Assembly (NCBI RefSeq): GCF_033958435.1
Contig: NC_134137.1
Span: 252,634,501 to 252,698,500, forward strand
DNA: 64,000 nucleotides
Reading direction: 5' to 3'
From: Carettochelys insculpta
Lineage: Eukaryota > Chordata > Testudines > Carettochelyidae
A model generated the notes under the pieces. That model saw nothing but the letters and a program-made list of their open reading frames with translations. It was not told where the DNA came from and did not search any database. A program made the position numbers and the translations under genes. The first letter of the stretch is position 1. The number at the start of each line of letters is the position of its first letter. This document shows, piece by piece, positions 31,514-44,032 of the stretch.

Positions 31514-31875
31514 CAGTGGTGGGGAACCTACAAACTATGGGCGTGATCCAGTCCCCACCTCACTTTGATCCAGCCTGTGGTAAGGCTTGGGGTTTCCCCT
31601 CACGGTGGGATGAGCCAATGCTTCAGTCCCACAGCAAGTTTCCAAGCCTCAATGCCCCCCTCCGGGGTTGTCATGCCAGCAACAGGTGGCCCTGTTGCCG
31701 GGGGAACCCCCAAGTTTAGGCACCCTACAGGGCTGGAGCATGACTATATCCCCACTGCCCTAAATCGAATATGAGTGAGATGAATCTCTCTCCTTTGCTT
31801 CTCAGTTGCAATTGGCCCCCAACTGATTTCTCTGTGGGCCAACAGCTCCCGACCAATAAAAGGTCCTCCCCACTG
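31514..31875. mobile_element. hAT-type MITE 1 of an adjoining pair
   Basis: It begins CAGTGGTGGGGAACC and ends GGTCCTCCCCACTG, imperfect inverted repeats with the CAG..CTG ends of hAT elements. The octamer CTTTAGAT at 31506-31513 and CTTTAGAC at 31876-31883 form an 8-bp target duplication with one difference, the length expected for hAT. Confidence 0.75.
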
Positions 31876-31883
31876 CTTTAGAC

Positions 31884-32226
31884 CAGTGCTCCCCAACAGA
31901 TGTGCCACGCTTCGTGTGCCTCAGAGCCGTGCGCCAGGAGTGCCTTCCACTGCTCAGCACGTGTTCCCCACCACTTGAAGGGAGAAGCATAGGGCAGCAG
32001 CGGCGGTGGTGGTGGCAGCTGTGGTGAGTCACTGTCATCAAGTTGGTGGGAGGGGGTGAAGCCAGGGATGCTTGGGTGTGGAGGATGGGTATGGGATTGG
32101 GTTATGTTGGGGAGCTGGGGGTGCCTGGTTTTGGGGGAGGGGATTGGGTCACAGATATTGGGTGTGCTGTGAAATTATAATGAGTGCTGATGTCTGCCAC
32201 AAGGTGCTGAAGTTTGCTGAGTGCTG
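31884..32226. mobile_element. hAT-type MITE 2 of an adjoining pair
   Basis: It begins CAGTGCTCCCCAACAG and ends GCTGAGTGCTG, and is bounded by CTTTAGAC (31876-31883) and CTTTAGAG (32227-32234). The left octamer is shared with the first element. The interior matches part of 14792-15345. Open frames here are spurious. Confidence 0.7.
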
Positions 32227-32234
32227 CTTTAGAG

Positions 32235-35184
32235 CATCAAGATCTCCAGCCATTTTCTAGCAAAGGAAAAGTCAGTGAGGTAGAGGCATCCAGGAAGGCT
32301 GGCCCAGGTGCTAGGGGCTACCAAGGAGCAGGTTCTTGCACAAAGATTTTGTCAACAGAAATCAGAAGCCAATGCCAGACAATGGAGGGAGTGAAAAGTG
32401 GAGTAGAAGGAGAAAAGTCCTCTGGCACACACTGAGGTAAGTTCTCTTAAATCATCAGGAAAAATATTTTTCAATGAGAGCTCCATTGCTGCTTGTATTA
32501 GTAAACAACGGTGGATGGGATCCAGTTTACTCCTCACGAGGTAATTTGGCTCTGCAGGGCAAGCAATAATAAAACTGTCTGTGTTTTATCGATAGACATA
32601 GGTGATCTGCAAACTGCATGGAGCAGAGGGGTAGAAAAAGAATGCCCAAACAATTCCCGGAATAAACAAATAAGTAACTGGGTATCCTTTCAATGATCAC
32701 TTCAGTACAGCCCCCTCTGGAGTGGAATACCAAAGTCGTTTAATACTGTATGAGAGTATAAGGCACAAAATGAAGAATCCCAAACCTAATTGAAACAGGA
32801 AAGGGGGCAAAGTATGCAAAATGCAATTACCCTTGCTAGAATTTGTTCAAATGACCTCGGATAACCCCCTAACACTTTCAAAGTCAGGCGTGAGATCTTT
32901 ATAGTGACGCCAACTCTTGTGATGTTAATTCAAAGTCTCGGGATATTTTGTTTCTCTAAAAGTTGCACATCCTAGAGGAATTTGGTGAGTATCTGAGTTT
33001 TCATTTTTTGAAAATTTCTAGCTCTCATGATTGCAGAAAAATGCTAGAACACATGACTCAAGCGTGTCCCAAAAGCTCAAATTCTGGAACGCAAATAAAA
33101 ATCCCATGTTCTTTTTAACTTGAGAATTTTTTTAAAACAGCCTCATGGTTTTGGGGAGGCATTTTTGAATGCTTGAACTTGTTGGTACTGCTTTTATGCA
33201 GTCCTTTTGTTTCACCAGTTGCCCAAAAGATATTACCCCTAGCAGTGTGATACCAAAGCCATCTCAGGCATTTCTAAGGGCACAGTCATGGTGTTATCTA
33301 AGTTTCCTAGCACCACACAGGATATTTTCATTCAAACATGAAACAGAAGAATGATGCTGTTTACCAAGTTATTGCCACTCCTTAGTGTGGCCACTTGGGG
33401 TATCTTGGAATCTAGTATCCAGCTCATGATTCATCTCAGGTTGTGAGATCTGATACGATGGCAGCAGGAGGTGGTGTGTTCACATGCATTATAACTACCC
33501 CATTCCTAGTGAATTTAAGTTATAGGTCTCGCTGCTTTGTCTGCTTATTCCAGTACAGTCCCCATTGCAATGCTTGAGCAGTGAAACTTGAAAAATACTG
33601 TGCCCAAATAGGTACTTATATATAAATACAAAAAGTTATGCAGCACAATACTTATGGCAGTATAGATTCATTTCCATTGAAGTGTTTTTATTCTCCTCAA
33701 ATTAAGTTATTTTAATGGGTAAAATGCTCTTACCCTTGGAAAAAGCTGCATCCTAGATGCATATTGAATTCTGGCAAAAGACCACCTGCAAGGTGTGTAC
33801 TAAAGAAACATTTTCTGTTTTTTGTCCCTGTTGCTCAATACTATAGGAGGGAAATACAATCCAGTGGCAGCTTTTATGTCAGAACAAGAACCTTGTGGAT
33901 GTGAAATTTATAAAGCTAAAGCTTCCCCTGGGAGATGAAGTCTGGGAATCAATAGATCAGTCAACAACTTTTATCAGTCTGCAAGAACTATCTTTCTTTG
34001 GATGTCTGAAAATAAAATCAACATAAATTTGACAGCAAGGATCACAAGTTGAGTTTGTCAACTTGTAATGCACATAAATGACATAAAATATAATCACTTT
34101 TGAATGTGGGCCCCTTCAGACTTCATGTTGATTGAAGAAAAAAGAACCAGCTGTTTCTTCATCAGAAATCACAGAGGCAAAATAAATATTCTTTGGTCTA
34201 TGACATTTTTTGGAGTTTCCAAAAAACCCAGTTCATTATTTAATTATTGGGTGTGTTGATCATGTAAAATATAATTGGCCTGGGGCAAATAGCACTCCAA
34301 CCCTGGGAGCTGGCTGACTGAGCTTGCAAAATATGTGCTATTACCAAGTATTTTTTCCATGTGAAAACATTATGCGATGAATTAATGCTACCTAATCTGT
34401 CTTCCAATGTTTCATAAAATAAAAAAGCACCTAAAATATAGACTTTCCTCTTTTTCCTGTCACCATCTCCCACAAGCAAGTAGTTTGCAGACACAAGAGT
34501 TAGTAATAAGCGTAAATATTGTGATGGGCAGTTATAACTTTGTTTAGCTAACATCGGTTTAAAGAAAAGACAGTCTGTTTTAAATGGCTGCATTTAATCC
34601 TCAGTGTTGTGATGTATTGCTAATATTATATGTTGCAAAAAACCTGGGGCCAAATGTTCCTCTCATTAGCATACCATGTAACCCCATTGGAGTCCATTTG
34701 GATAAAGGAGGTAATACAGAATAAACCAGGAGTTTGTGTAGACCTCCTCGATTGCATAGATTTAATGCTGGGTGAAAGTGACACATAGTTAGTTGTCTTC
34801 TACAACATTTTATACACAAATAAATGAAGCTGCACAAGTTAATTAAATGACAGACTTTATTCAAGTAACACAGAAGTGCCTGAATGTATTCTTTTGTAGC
34901 TGTTTTCCTGCCAACAAACAGGAAGTAATTGAAATTAGGACGGAAAGAAATTCATGACTTGTTCACATGACTCTTTCTGTCTCTTTTGTACTAGTTCAGC
35001 AGCTTGCATCTGGAAAATGCAAGTTGTTTGTGTAGTATTCTGAGTTATCATGGCATTGGGTGGCCTTAAAAAGAAGCAGGTTCCTAAAACATTAGGTAAG
35101 GATGAAGGGAAAAAACAGAGACAGAGAAACTGATGCTCAGTGAAAATAGTTGCTTCAGACCTTAGGGAGTTAACTTCCTTTACA
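32235..35184. other. No recognisable feature
   Basis: About 3 kb of AT-rich, unique-looking sequence. Open frames at 34240-34593 and 34601-34864 have no homology I can name. No repeat with readable ends was found. Confidence 0.45.
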
Positions 35185-35545
35185 TAAGAACAGACAGTCG
35201 GCATCAAGCCGATGGCCCATCTAGCCCAGTATTCAGTCTTCCAACAGTAGCCAATGCTGGTGCTTCAGAGGGGATGGTGAGATCAGAATAGGCCATAATT
35301 AAGAGATCCATCTCCTGTCCCCCATTCCAAGCTTCTGGCAATCAGAAGCTTTTTTGGCAACTCAGATCATGAGGTTGCAGCCCTGGCCATTTTATCCAAT
35401 AGCTATTGGTGGACCTATCCTCCAGACACTTAGCTAACTATTTTTTGAACCCTGTTATAGTTTTTGCCTTCACAACATCTCCTGGTGACAAGTTCCACAG
35501 GTTCACCATGCTCCCCATAAAATCTCTCATAGTTTGTTCTTTAGG
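35185..35545 (-). mobile_element. Old CR1/L3-like LINE fragment
   Basis: GGCCCATCTAGCCCAGTATTC, GTGGACCTATCCTCCAGA, TTTGAACCCTGTTATAG and TTCACAACATCTCCTGG form the familiar antisense signature of a widespread reptile CR1-like 3' region. It is too decayed to translate. Confidence 0.6.
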
Positions 35546-37214
35546 GGAGCTAAAGATCAAATAGTTGCCTTGCTTCACTCCAATTTCCCTACACATCCAG
35601 TGTTGTTGGTAATCTGGGGTTATGTTCTAGTAATTAAGTGCCAGCAACAAAGGCACCACAACTGGATATAGCAAGAAAATGCCTATAAATGTACAATGAA
35701 GCTGGCACAAAGTCTGATTAATTTTGAATCACAGGTTTAAGTTATAGTGAAGAAAACCATCTAAATTCTGTCATCCTTAATCAAACAAATCTCTCGTGGA
35801 AGTGAGTGGGAGAGGAGGCCTCTGGCATCCTTAGAAAACCCCAGCCTTGGAGTTTTAATCAAATGGCAGTTACAGGAAAAATACAAGGACTCTAGGCTTG
35901 CTCAGCTCTAATGTTTCTCTCGCTGTCCTACCAGCACAAGGTTTTCCCAGTTGCAGACCGCTGTGGTGACTACATTGGAAGCCATGTGCAAGTAAAACAT
36001 TGTCAGTGTAAGAGGACTTTCAGGAAACAAAAACAAGGTGGAGTTCTATCTCTAACTTTATTTTTAAGTTTATTACTGAAGTTTGTTTTTGAATATAAAA
36101 TGGGCCTCATTGACTATATCTTGTTAGCTATATTGAAAAAGGAACTGCTTGGTCTCCTTTCCAACCTATAGATCATTCTGGAATCATGTTTGCTGAGCCA
36201 GGAAGTCAGAACTGAGCTCCACTGGTGACTTGCTAACAAAGAAATCAGGGTTGTAAAGGAGATGGTCCCACTCATCCAGCCATCAAGGAAAAGCCCAGAG
36301 ACAGCCAGAGTCTTTTCTCACATTAAAACTTGCATGTCTGTTTTGTTCATTTCACAGAAGCTGCTTATGATGGGAGAGGAGTGAAAACAAACAATACACG
36401 TTACTATAGCTACTCTCTTACAGCCAGAACCGCCTTCTCCCTGTTTAAAGTACAGTCTCAAAGAGGAGGTTGCCAAAGAGTTTGAGGCAGTGTTTCTACC
36501 AGGGGCCAAGTTTCTCATTCTCTGCTTATACTCCCTCAGAGCTACCACAGAATCTGCTAACTAAAGTGTTTTCTGCAGAACTGGCCAGTCCTTCAGAGAG
36601 CTTAGCAGGCAGAATGCCAGCAAAGGAATAAGTAATTCTGAAATTCTTTGGGGTCATGTAACTGAAACATGCAGCTCCTCAGGTATCACAGTAGATAGAA
36701 GTATATTGAAGGTCTCATCCCATGCAGCAGTCAGTGTTCCTTTATGGTGCTGAGCACCTTCCCACAAAAACCAGTTGGCAGCAAGGCTGCCCAGCACCTT
36801 GTGGGATAAAGCTTATTGCCTTACCTTAATGTAAAAGAGAGCCCTTCCTTTGCTACAGTCCATTTGGTGGGTGTGTGAGTGTGTGGCTATGAAACTCGGC
36901 TGCTTTCCTTCTAGTATCTGTTCTGAAGGGCTTTTAGCTCCTTAGGGATGTGGTCAGTGATCGACATCCCTTCCCCCCCAAGAATTAGACATGTAAAAGT
37001 AGAAAAAAAAGTCACTTCTTATAATTAATTCACTCAGCCTGGGGCTACAGTAAGGGGGCCAGCCTTCCAAAAATGCAGGCAGCTTCACAATTACAGACTT
37101 TGCCTCTGAAATACATTGAGGTAAAAACAAAGTTTGAATAATTCAGCTGATAGTCTGTACTCTGGGAAACCTATCTAAGCAGTGCCAAACTTCTGAAATA
37201 TGATACAGCGTGGA
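35546..37214. other. No recognisable feature
   Basis: The open frame 35911-36171 (86 codons) was examined; it has no domain, splice or homology support. No repeat ends seen. Confidence 0.45.
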
Positions 37215-37380
37215 CATTACTAGTAGTAATAATCATGCTTAACATTCAGCAACACCCTCAAAGTACTTTGTGAACAGAGCTGAGCATCATGATGCCTCGG
37301 TCAGGTAGGTAAAAATTAGTATCCCCAATTTGGAGATCGGTAAACTCAGGCACAGTGAGGGGAAATGTCTCGCTTACAGA
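37215..37380 (+). mobile_element. MIR-like ancient SINE relic
   Basis: CCCTCAAAGTACTTTGTGAAC, TAGTATCCCCAATTTGGAGA and AAACTCAGGCACAGTGAGGGG follow the MIR/L2 consensus order. Confidence 0.6.
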
Positions 37381-37386
37381 CGCTAA

Positions 37387-38182
37387 GGGGGTGTCCACTC
37401 AGCAAAGTTATTTTGGAATAGTGGCTGCTATTACAAAATAACTTTGCAAGCATCCGCACAACAAAACCACTATTTTGAAACAATGTCAAAATAGTGGATG
37501 GCTTATTTCGAATTCTGTAAACCTCATTGTATGAGGAATAGCGCCTATTCCAAAATACATATTTTGGAATAAGGGCTGTATAGATGGGAAATAGGGGCCA
37601 TTTCAAAATTAGCTTCCAGGGCTTCTAATCCAAAATAGTCTCTACTGCGTGTGGATGTACTATTTCAAAATGGCTGAGCACTATTTCAATACTCATTTTG
37701 GCCATTTCTACACATGCCACTGGCATGCTAATAAACGGCCCAAAATATGCTAATGAGGCACAGATGTAAATTTCCCGCACCTCATTAGCATAAGGTCACA
37801 TGATTTGCAGTCTGGAAGAAGCTCCTCCGGACTCCAAAACAGCGTGTAGAAGCGCGGCCCCCCGGGGGGCGGGGTGTCTTCCGGAAGGAAGTCCTCCTTC
37901 TGGAGGCCCCCTCTTCCCGAAACTTCTACACGCTGTTTAGGAGTCTGGAGGAGCTTTGTCCAGACTCCAAATCATGTGACCTCATGCTAATGAGGTGTGG
38001 GAAATTTACATCTACACCTTATTAGCATATTTTGGGACGTTTATTAGCATGCCACTTTCGGAGAATGTGGCACGTGTAGAAACGGCCTTTGTGTATAGAT
38101 GTGCTACTTCAAAATAAACTATTACAGAAAATCTCTCCTGGAATAGCTTATTCCAAAATAATGCTTCTGTGTAGACGTAGCC
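37387..38182 (+). mobile_element. Harbinger-type MITE (outer), interrupted, abutting Harbinger copy 2
   Basis: Ends GGGGGTGTCCACTCAGC and TGTGTAGACGTAGCC, flanked by TAA (37384-37386, 38183-38185). Interior TATTTTGAAACA/ATTTCAAAATA motifs match 314-1137 and 1182-2019. A second MITE splits it at 37700-38087. Confidence 0.8.
37700..38087. mobile_element. Foldback MITE nested in 37387-38182
   Basis: Ends GGCCATTTCTACACATGCCA and TGGCACGTGTAGAAACGGCC are inverted, flanked by TTT (37697-37699, 38088-38090). The arms extend through GCTAATGAGG..CCTCATTAGC to a GC-rich centre near 37870-37890. Removing it and one TTT gives CATTTTGTGTATAGA, matching CATTTTGTATGCAG at 1494-1507 of the sister MITE. Confidence 0.85.
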
Positions 38183-38624
38183 TAAAGCTACATCTGCACT
38201 AGGCAAATCTTTCGAAAGAGCAGGCCCCAGTTTGGAATAGCGCATGGCGCGGTGCATCTACACATGCTGTGTGCTCTTTCAAACATGAAATCGACAGTAG
38301 GAGCCACAGGAATTGAAATCCCTCTTCCAAAAAGGAAATCGGAAGAGGCCCCCTTTCAATGTCTTTTTTTTTAAAAAAGGACGTGTAGACTCTGCATGTC
38401 CTGCATTTTCAAAAGAGCAGGGTCCGCCATGGTGGCGATCAGCTGTTAGACAGAGACATGCTGTCGAGCCCCTGCAGGGCTCTATGATCTGTGCGTGCGG
38501 CAGCTCTTAAAACCGCACGGACCTGGAAACCCCATGGCAAGAAGCTGAGATCGTGCAGGCAGCAGCTGCTATATGTGCTGCCCCTGCACGCCTCAGTGTG
38601 ACCCTGAGCAGCCCCCTGCTTGCA

Positions 38625-40131
38625 ATGGTCACCAGCCAGCCACATGAGGAGTCCCAGGGCCCCCCCTCTGAGCACACCTAAGGCTCCCAAGGGTTCAGCT
38701 GGGGGGTAGGGAAGCATGCCCCCTCCTGAACAGAGCATGAGCTCCAGGACCTGCTGGGGGTCTGGCAGGAGGAGAAGGTGCTCCAGGTCATTGGCACAAA
38801 GCAGTAGAATGCAGCCACTTTCACCTGGGTGGCTGAGGCCCTGGATACCTTAGGTCACCCTGCCCGCCCTCCTGACCAAGTCAGGAATAAGGTCAAGGAG
38901 CTGTGGCAGGGTTACCCCTGAGTTTGAGACTCAGCCAGCTGGTCAAGGGCTGCCCCCACTTCATGCCCCTTCTACCATGAGCTCAGGACCATCCTGGGGC
39001 CCAGGAACACCTCCTCCCTGCCTGCCATCCTGGACACCTTGGCCAAGGAGCCCCAGCTGGGAGAGGAGCAGGAGCTGGGACCGTCGGCCAGATCCGTACT
39101 ACCAGGGCCACAGCCAGAGCCAGCCACAGAAATAGACTGGTCCAGAGAGGAGGGGGACCTAGTCATAGACCTCCCCTCCCAAACTTCCAGCCAGGCATTG
39201 GCCAGATGGCTATTCTCCGACCTTGGCGGTGGACCCTCAAGTATGTACCTGACAGGGCACACACCCCGGATCATGGGGCGGGGGCACCATACATAACTGG
39301 GGGCCCCCACACCTCTGCAGACCTTGGCCTGCCAGGGTCCCGCCAGACCCACAGCCCTTGGGACAGCAGCATGGCCGCCAGTGCCCATCAGCACCAGCTT
39401 CCATGGACAGCGCTGTGCCCTGCCCCCAGGAGGAGGGGGAGAGGGTTGGACCGCACTGGTGGCCACCCACAGGGCCACTGCACCCACAGATGGAGGACAA
39501 GGGATAGGGACCTGCCACCCTTGGGAAGACGGGGGGTTGTGGGCCACAGGGCAGGGGTTGGTACTCATGGCCTGTTCCTCTTTTCCCTCCTGTTTCTGCA
39601 GCTGCACCATCCAAGGGCCAGGAGAGCCTCGCCCCATCAGTTGCCCCAGACAGCCCTCCGGAGGTGAGAGACAGCAACCAGCCGGAGCCACCCCCAGCGC
39701 CAGGATGGCCCCAGTCATGGAGGAGCCAAAGGCAGCCAGCAGAGGACCCCCACCTCACCACCTCCATCTGATGGCAGATGGAGCTGGCAAAGTGGCACCT
39801 CTGGTTCAAGGAGTGGGAGGCCACCTGGCTCCAGGCGGCCTTGGCGGAGTTCCTCACCACCTTCTGGGACGTGGCAGCCACGTACCGGGAGCTGCTGGCC
39901 TGGCTGCCCCTTCCCTCCATCATCCCTGCTGACCCCTGGCTGCAGCTCCACCCACCAGCCCCCCCAGGAAAGGGTCCTGCTGGCCCAGACCACCAGGTGG
40001 AGGCTGATCCTTGGCCCTATCTCCCTGTCCTCCCCGCCCACTTCCATCCCCACCGGGGACCCTGGATGAGGGGGGAACACAGGTCCCGGGGCCAGCGTGG
40101 GTGGCGGCTCTCCACTTCAGCCCCATGGTGA
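38625..40131 (+). pseudogene. Harbinger Myb/trihelix-like gene, copy 2, decayed
   Basis: The start ATG at 38625 aligns with ACG 7985 of copy 1. Exon 1 runs to 39240 with donor GTATGT at 39241; exon 2 starts at 39602 after TTTCTGCAG and ends at 40131. The domain is recognisable in TEHELQDLLGVWQEEKVLQV, FTWVAEALDTLGHPARPPDQ, VKELWQGY and FYHELRTILGPRNTSS. Exon 2 has WQMELAKWHLWFKEWEATW, the counterpart of the helical segment in copy 1, and the WPYLPV motif near its end. Stops include TAA and TGA codons in exon 1 and TGA at 39769-39771 in exon 2. The splice sites and their phase are the same as in copy 1. Confidence 0.8.
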
Positions 40132-41122
40132 TGGCCCACCCAGCTGGCCACCTTGGTCTCCCTCCTCCTGTACATAGTTAACCCCCGCATAAATAGTTCG
40201 AAGTTATATTATTCTTACCATACATCATTATCCACACATTTTTCTGGTGCACAATACAGCTGTTTATTTTTCCAAAATCCCTGTGTGTTGTGTGCTTGCG
40301 GGGGGCAGTGTGTGGGAGGTGGCAAGCTGGGGTGTGCAGGGATGGGGGTATGCAGGAAGGGTGGGGGTACAGGGTCGGGGGGTAGTGTGCATCACCACCC
40401 CTTCAAGCAGCTGAAGATTCGCTTAACCACATGGTGGGCATGGTGGAGCTGGCTGTTAAAGCACTCATGGCTGGAGGTGGGGTGGCCCATACAGGGCCAC
40501 ATGAGTCAGGGCTGGAGTAGGTATGCCACGTTGGCCACCAGGCACAGGGGCACAGTGGTGTCCCCCAGCGGGATCTTCCTCTGAGGGGTGTAGGTCCTTG
40601 CTTCCAGACAGAGGCACAGGATTGAGTTCTGGAACACCTGTGCATGATGGGTGCAGCCATGCCAACCCACATACATGTCCTGGAATGGGCCCCGGCTGTC
40701 CACCATGGCCTGCAGGACCACAGAATGGTAGCCCTTCCTGTTTGCATTGTCCTCTACTGTGCTCCAGGGCATGGATGGGTATATGGGTCCCATCAAGGGC
40801 CCTGAAGCAATTCGGAAATGCCAGTGTGGCGAAGCCCCTGATGGCCACGTCCAGGTCCCCGATGCAGACGATCCTCTGGAGGAGCATAGCATTTGGGACG
40901 CACACCACCTGCAAGTGGGGGAGGACATAGACACCTGTGAGGGAGTGCGGTGTGTGCCCGGTCCCACCCTGGCCCCACCCCAGGCCCCCCACCCCCAGTG
41001 GGTGCATGCCTGGGCCTCCTTAGCTCCATAGAATCATAGAATCATAGAAGAGTAGGACTGGAAGGGACCTCGAGAGGCCATCGAGTCCAGCCCCCTGCCC
41101 TCATGGCAGGACCAAGCATTTT

Positions 41123-43957
41123 CTAGACCATCCCTGAAAGCCATCTATCTAACCTCTTCTTAAATAGCTCCAGTGATGGAGATTCTGCCACCTCCCTTGG
41201 CAATTCGTTCCAGTGTTTGATCACCCTGACAGTTAGGAACTTTTTCCTAATGTCCAACCTGAACCTCCCCTGCTGCAATTTCAGTCCATTGCCTCTTGTT
41301 CTATCCTCAGAGGCAAGGAAGAACAAGTTACCTCCCTCTGCCTTATGACACCCTCTTAGATACCTGAAAACTGCTATCATGTCACCCCTCAAACTTCTCT
41401 TTTCCAAACTAAACAAGCCCAGTTCTTTCAGCCTTTCTTCATAGGTCATGTTCTCTAGACCTTTAATCATTCTTGTTGCTCTCCTCTGGACCCTCTCCAA
41501 TTTCTCCACATCCTTCCTGAACTGCGGTGCCCAGAACTGGACACAATATTCCAGCTGAGGCCTAACCAGTGCAGAGCAGAGCGGGAGAATGACTTCTCGT
41601 GTCTTGTTCACAACACACCTGTTAATGCATCCTAGAATCATGTTTGCTTTTTTTGCAACAGCATCACACTGTTGACTCATATTTAGCTTGTGGTCCACTA
41701 TAACCCCCAGATCCCTTTCTGCTGTACTCATTCCTAGGCAGTCCTTTCCCATTCTGTATGTGACACTGATTATTTCTTCCTAAGTGGAGCACTTTGCATT
41801 TGTCCTTATTAAACTTCATCCTGTTTACCACAGCCCATTTCTCCAGTTTATCCAGATCCTTTTGAATTATGACCCTATCCTCCAAAGAAGTTGCAACCCC
41901 TCCCAGCTTGGTATCATCTGCAAACTTAATAAGTGTACTTTCTATGTCAATATCTAAATCGTTAATGAAGATATTGAACAGAACCGGTCCTAAAACAGAC
42001 CCCTGCGGAATCCCACTAGTTACACTTTTCCAGCCGGATTGAAAACCATTAATAACTACTCTCTGGGTATGGTTATCCAGCCAGTTGCTCACCCACCTTA
42101 TAGTAGCCCCATCTAAGTTGTATTTACATAGTTTATTGATAAGTATATTATGTGAGACTGTGTCAAATGCTTTACTGAAGTCTAGGTATACCACATCCAC
42201 TGCTTCTCCCTTATCCACAAGACTCGTTATTCTATCAAAGAAAGCTATTAGATTGGTTTGACATGATCTGTTTTTAACAAAACCATGCTGGCTGTTCCCT
42301 AGCACCTTACCACCTTCCAAATGCTTGCGGATGATTTCTTTAATTACCTGCTCCATTATTTTTCCTGGCACAGAAGTTAAGCTGACTGGCATGTAGTTTC
42401 CCGGGTTATTCTTGTTCCCCTTTCTATAAATGGGTACTATATTTGCCCTTTTCCAGTCGTCTGGAATCTCTCCCATCTCCCACGATTTACCAAAAATGAT
42501 TGCTAAAGGCTCAGATACCTCTTCTATCAGCTCCTTGAGGATTCTAGGATGCATTTCATCAGACCCTGGTGATTTGCAGACATCTAATTTCTCTAAGTAA
42601 ATTTTAATTTGTTCTTTTCTTATTTCAACTTCTAAGCCTACCCCTTTTTCACTAGCATTCTCTATGTCAGGCATTCCTTCAGATTTCTCAGTGAAGACCG
42701 AAAGAAATAAATCATTAAACATTTCTGCCATTTCCAAATTCCCTGTTACTGTTCCTCCCTCCTCACTGACCAATGGCCCTACCCTCTCCTTAGCCTTCCT
42801 CTTGTTACCAATGTATTTGTAAAAAGCCGCCTTGTTTCCCTTTATGCTTGTAGCTAGTTTGAACTCATTTTGTGCCTTAGCCTTTCTAATCTTGCTCCTG
42901 CATGCTTGTGTTGTTTGCCTATATACACCCTTTGTAATTTGTCCTAGTTTCCATTTCTTATACGATTCCTTTTTTATTTTGAGATCATGCAAGATCTCCT
43001 GGTTAAGCCAAGGCAGTCTTTTGCCATGTTTTCTATCTTTCCTACACAGCGGGATAGCTTGCTTTTGGGCCTTTAATAATGTCCCTTTGAAAAACTGCCA
43101 ACTCTCCTCAGCCGTTTTTCCCCTCAGTTTAGCTTCCCATGGGACCTTACCTAGCAGCTGTCTGAGTTTACCAAAATCTGCCTTCCTGAAATCCATTATC
43201 TCTATTGTACTGTTTTCCCTTCTACCCTTCCTTAGAATTGTGAACTCTTTGATTTCATGATCACTTTCACCCAAGCATCCTTCCACTTCCAAATTCTCAA
43301 TAATTTCCTCCCTATTTGTTTAAATTAAATCTAGAACAGCTTCCCCTCTGGTAGCTTTTTCAACCTTTTTGGAATAAAAAGTTGTCTGCAATGCAATCCA
43401 AGAATTTATTGGACAGTCTGTCCCCTGCTGTATTAGTTTCCCAACATATACCTGGATAGTTGAAGTCCCCCATCACCACCAAATTCTGGGCCCTGGATGA
43501 TTTTGTGAGCTGTTTAAAGAAAGCCTCATCCACCTCTTCCACCTGGCTAGGGGGCCTGTAGTAGACTCCTAGTAGGACCTCATCCTTGTTTTTTACTCCT
43601 CTGAGTCTAACCCAGAGACTTTCAACCCATCCATTTCCTTCGTCCATCTCCACCTCTGTCCAAGTGTGTACACTTTTCATATACAAGGCAACACCTCCTC
43701 CCTCCTTTCCCTGTCTGTCCTTCCTAAGCAGGCTGTACCCTTCAATACCAACATTCCAATCATGAGTATTATCCCACCAAGTTTCTGTGATGCCAATGAT
43801 ATCATAGTTGTATTCATTTATTAGTACTTCCAATTCTTCTTGCTTATTTCCCATACTTCTTGCATTTGTATATAGGCATCTCAGACATTGATTTGGTCTT
43901 GCCTCCCAGTTTTGCCCTGGCCCTCTTTTACTCTCCCAGTGTAGCCCATACTCCCTC
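41123..43957 (-). pseudogene. CR1 ORF2: APE endonuclease plus reverse transcriptase, two frameshifts
   Basis: The homology starts upstream of the first ATG ([14 protein letters not shown]). The endonuclease (about 43300-43890) shows [33 protein letters not shown] and, after a frame change and stop near 43320, GESDHE. The reverse transcriptase (43292-41664) shows [73 protein letters not shown] and FADDTKLGG at about 41911-41930. A second frame change near 41700-41750 leads into the C-terminal segment (41752-41123) ending FKKRLDRWLSGMV. Target-primed reverse transcription is its known role. The two frameshifts inactivate it. Confidence 0.9.
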
Positions 43958-44032
43958 CCATTTCAAATTCATCTCCCATGTAGTCATGTTGTCCACTTAC
44001 CTGCAGGCTTTGCTCCCCTGCCCCCGTCAATC

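Noticed and set aside
35911..36171. 86-codon open frame as a host exon
   Set aside because: No recognisable domain, no convincing splice sites, AT-rich composition like the flanks; length expected by chance.
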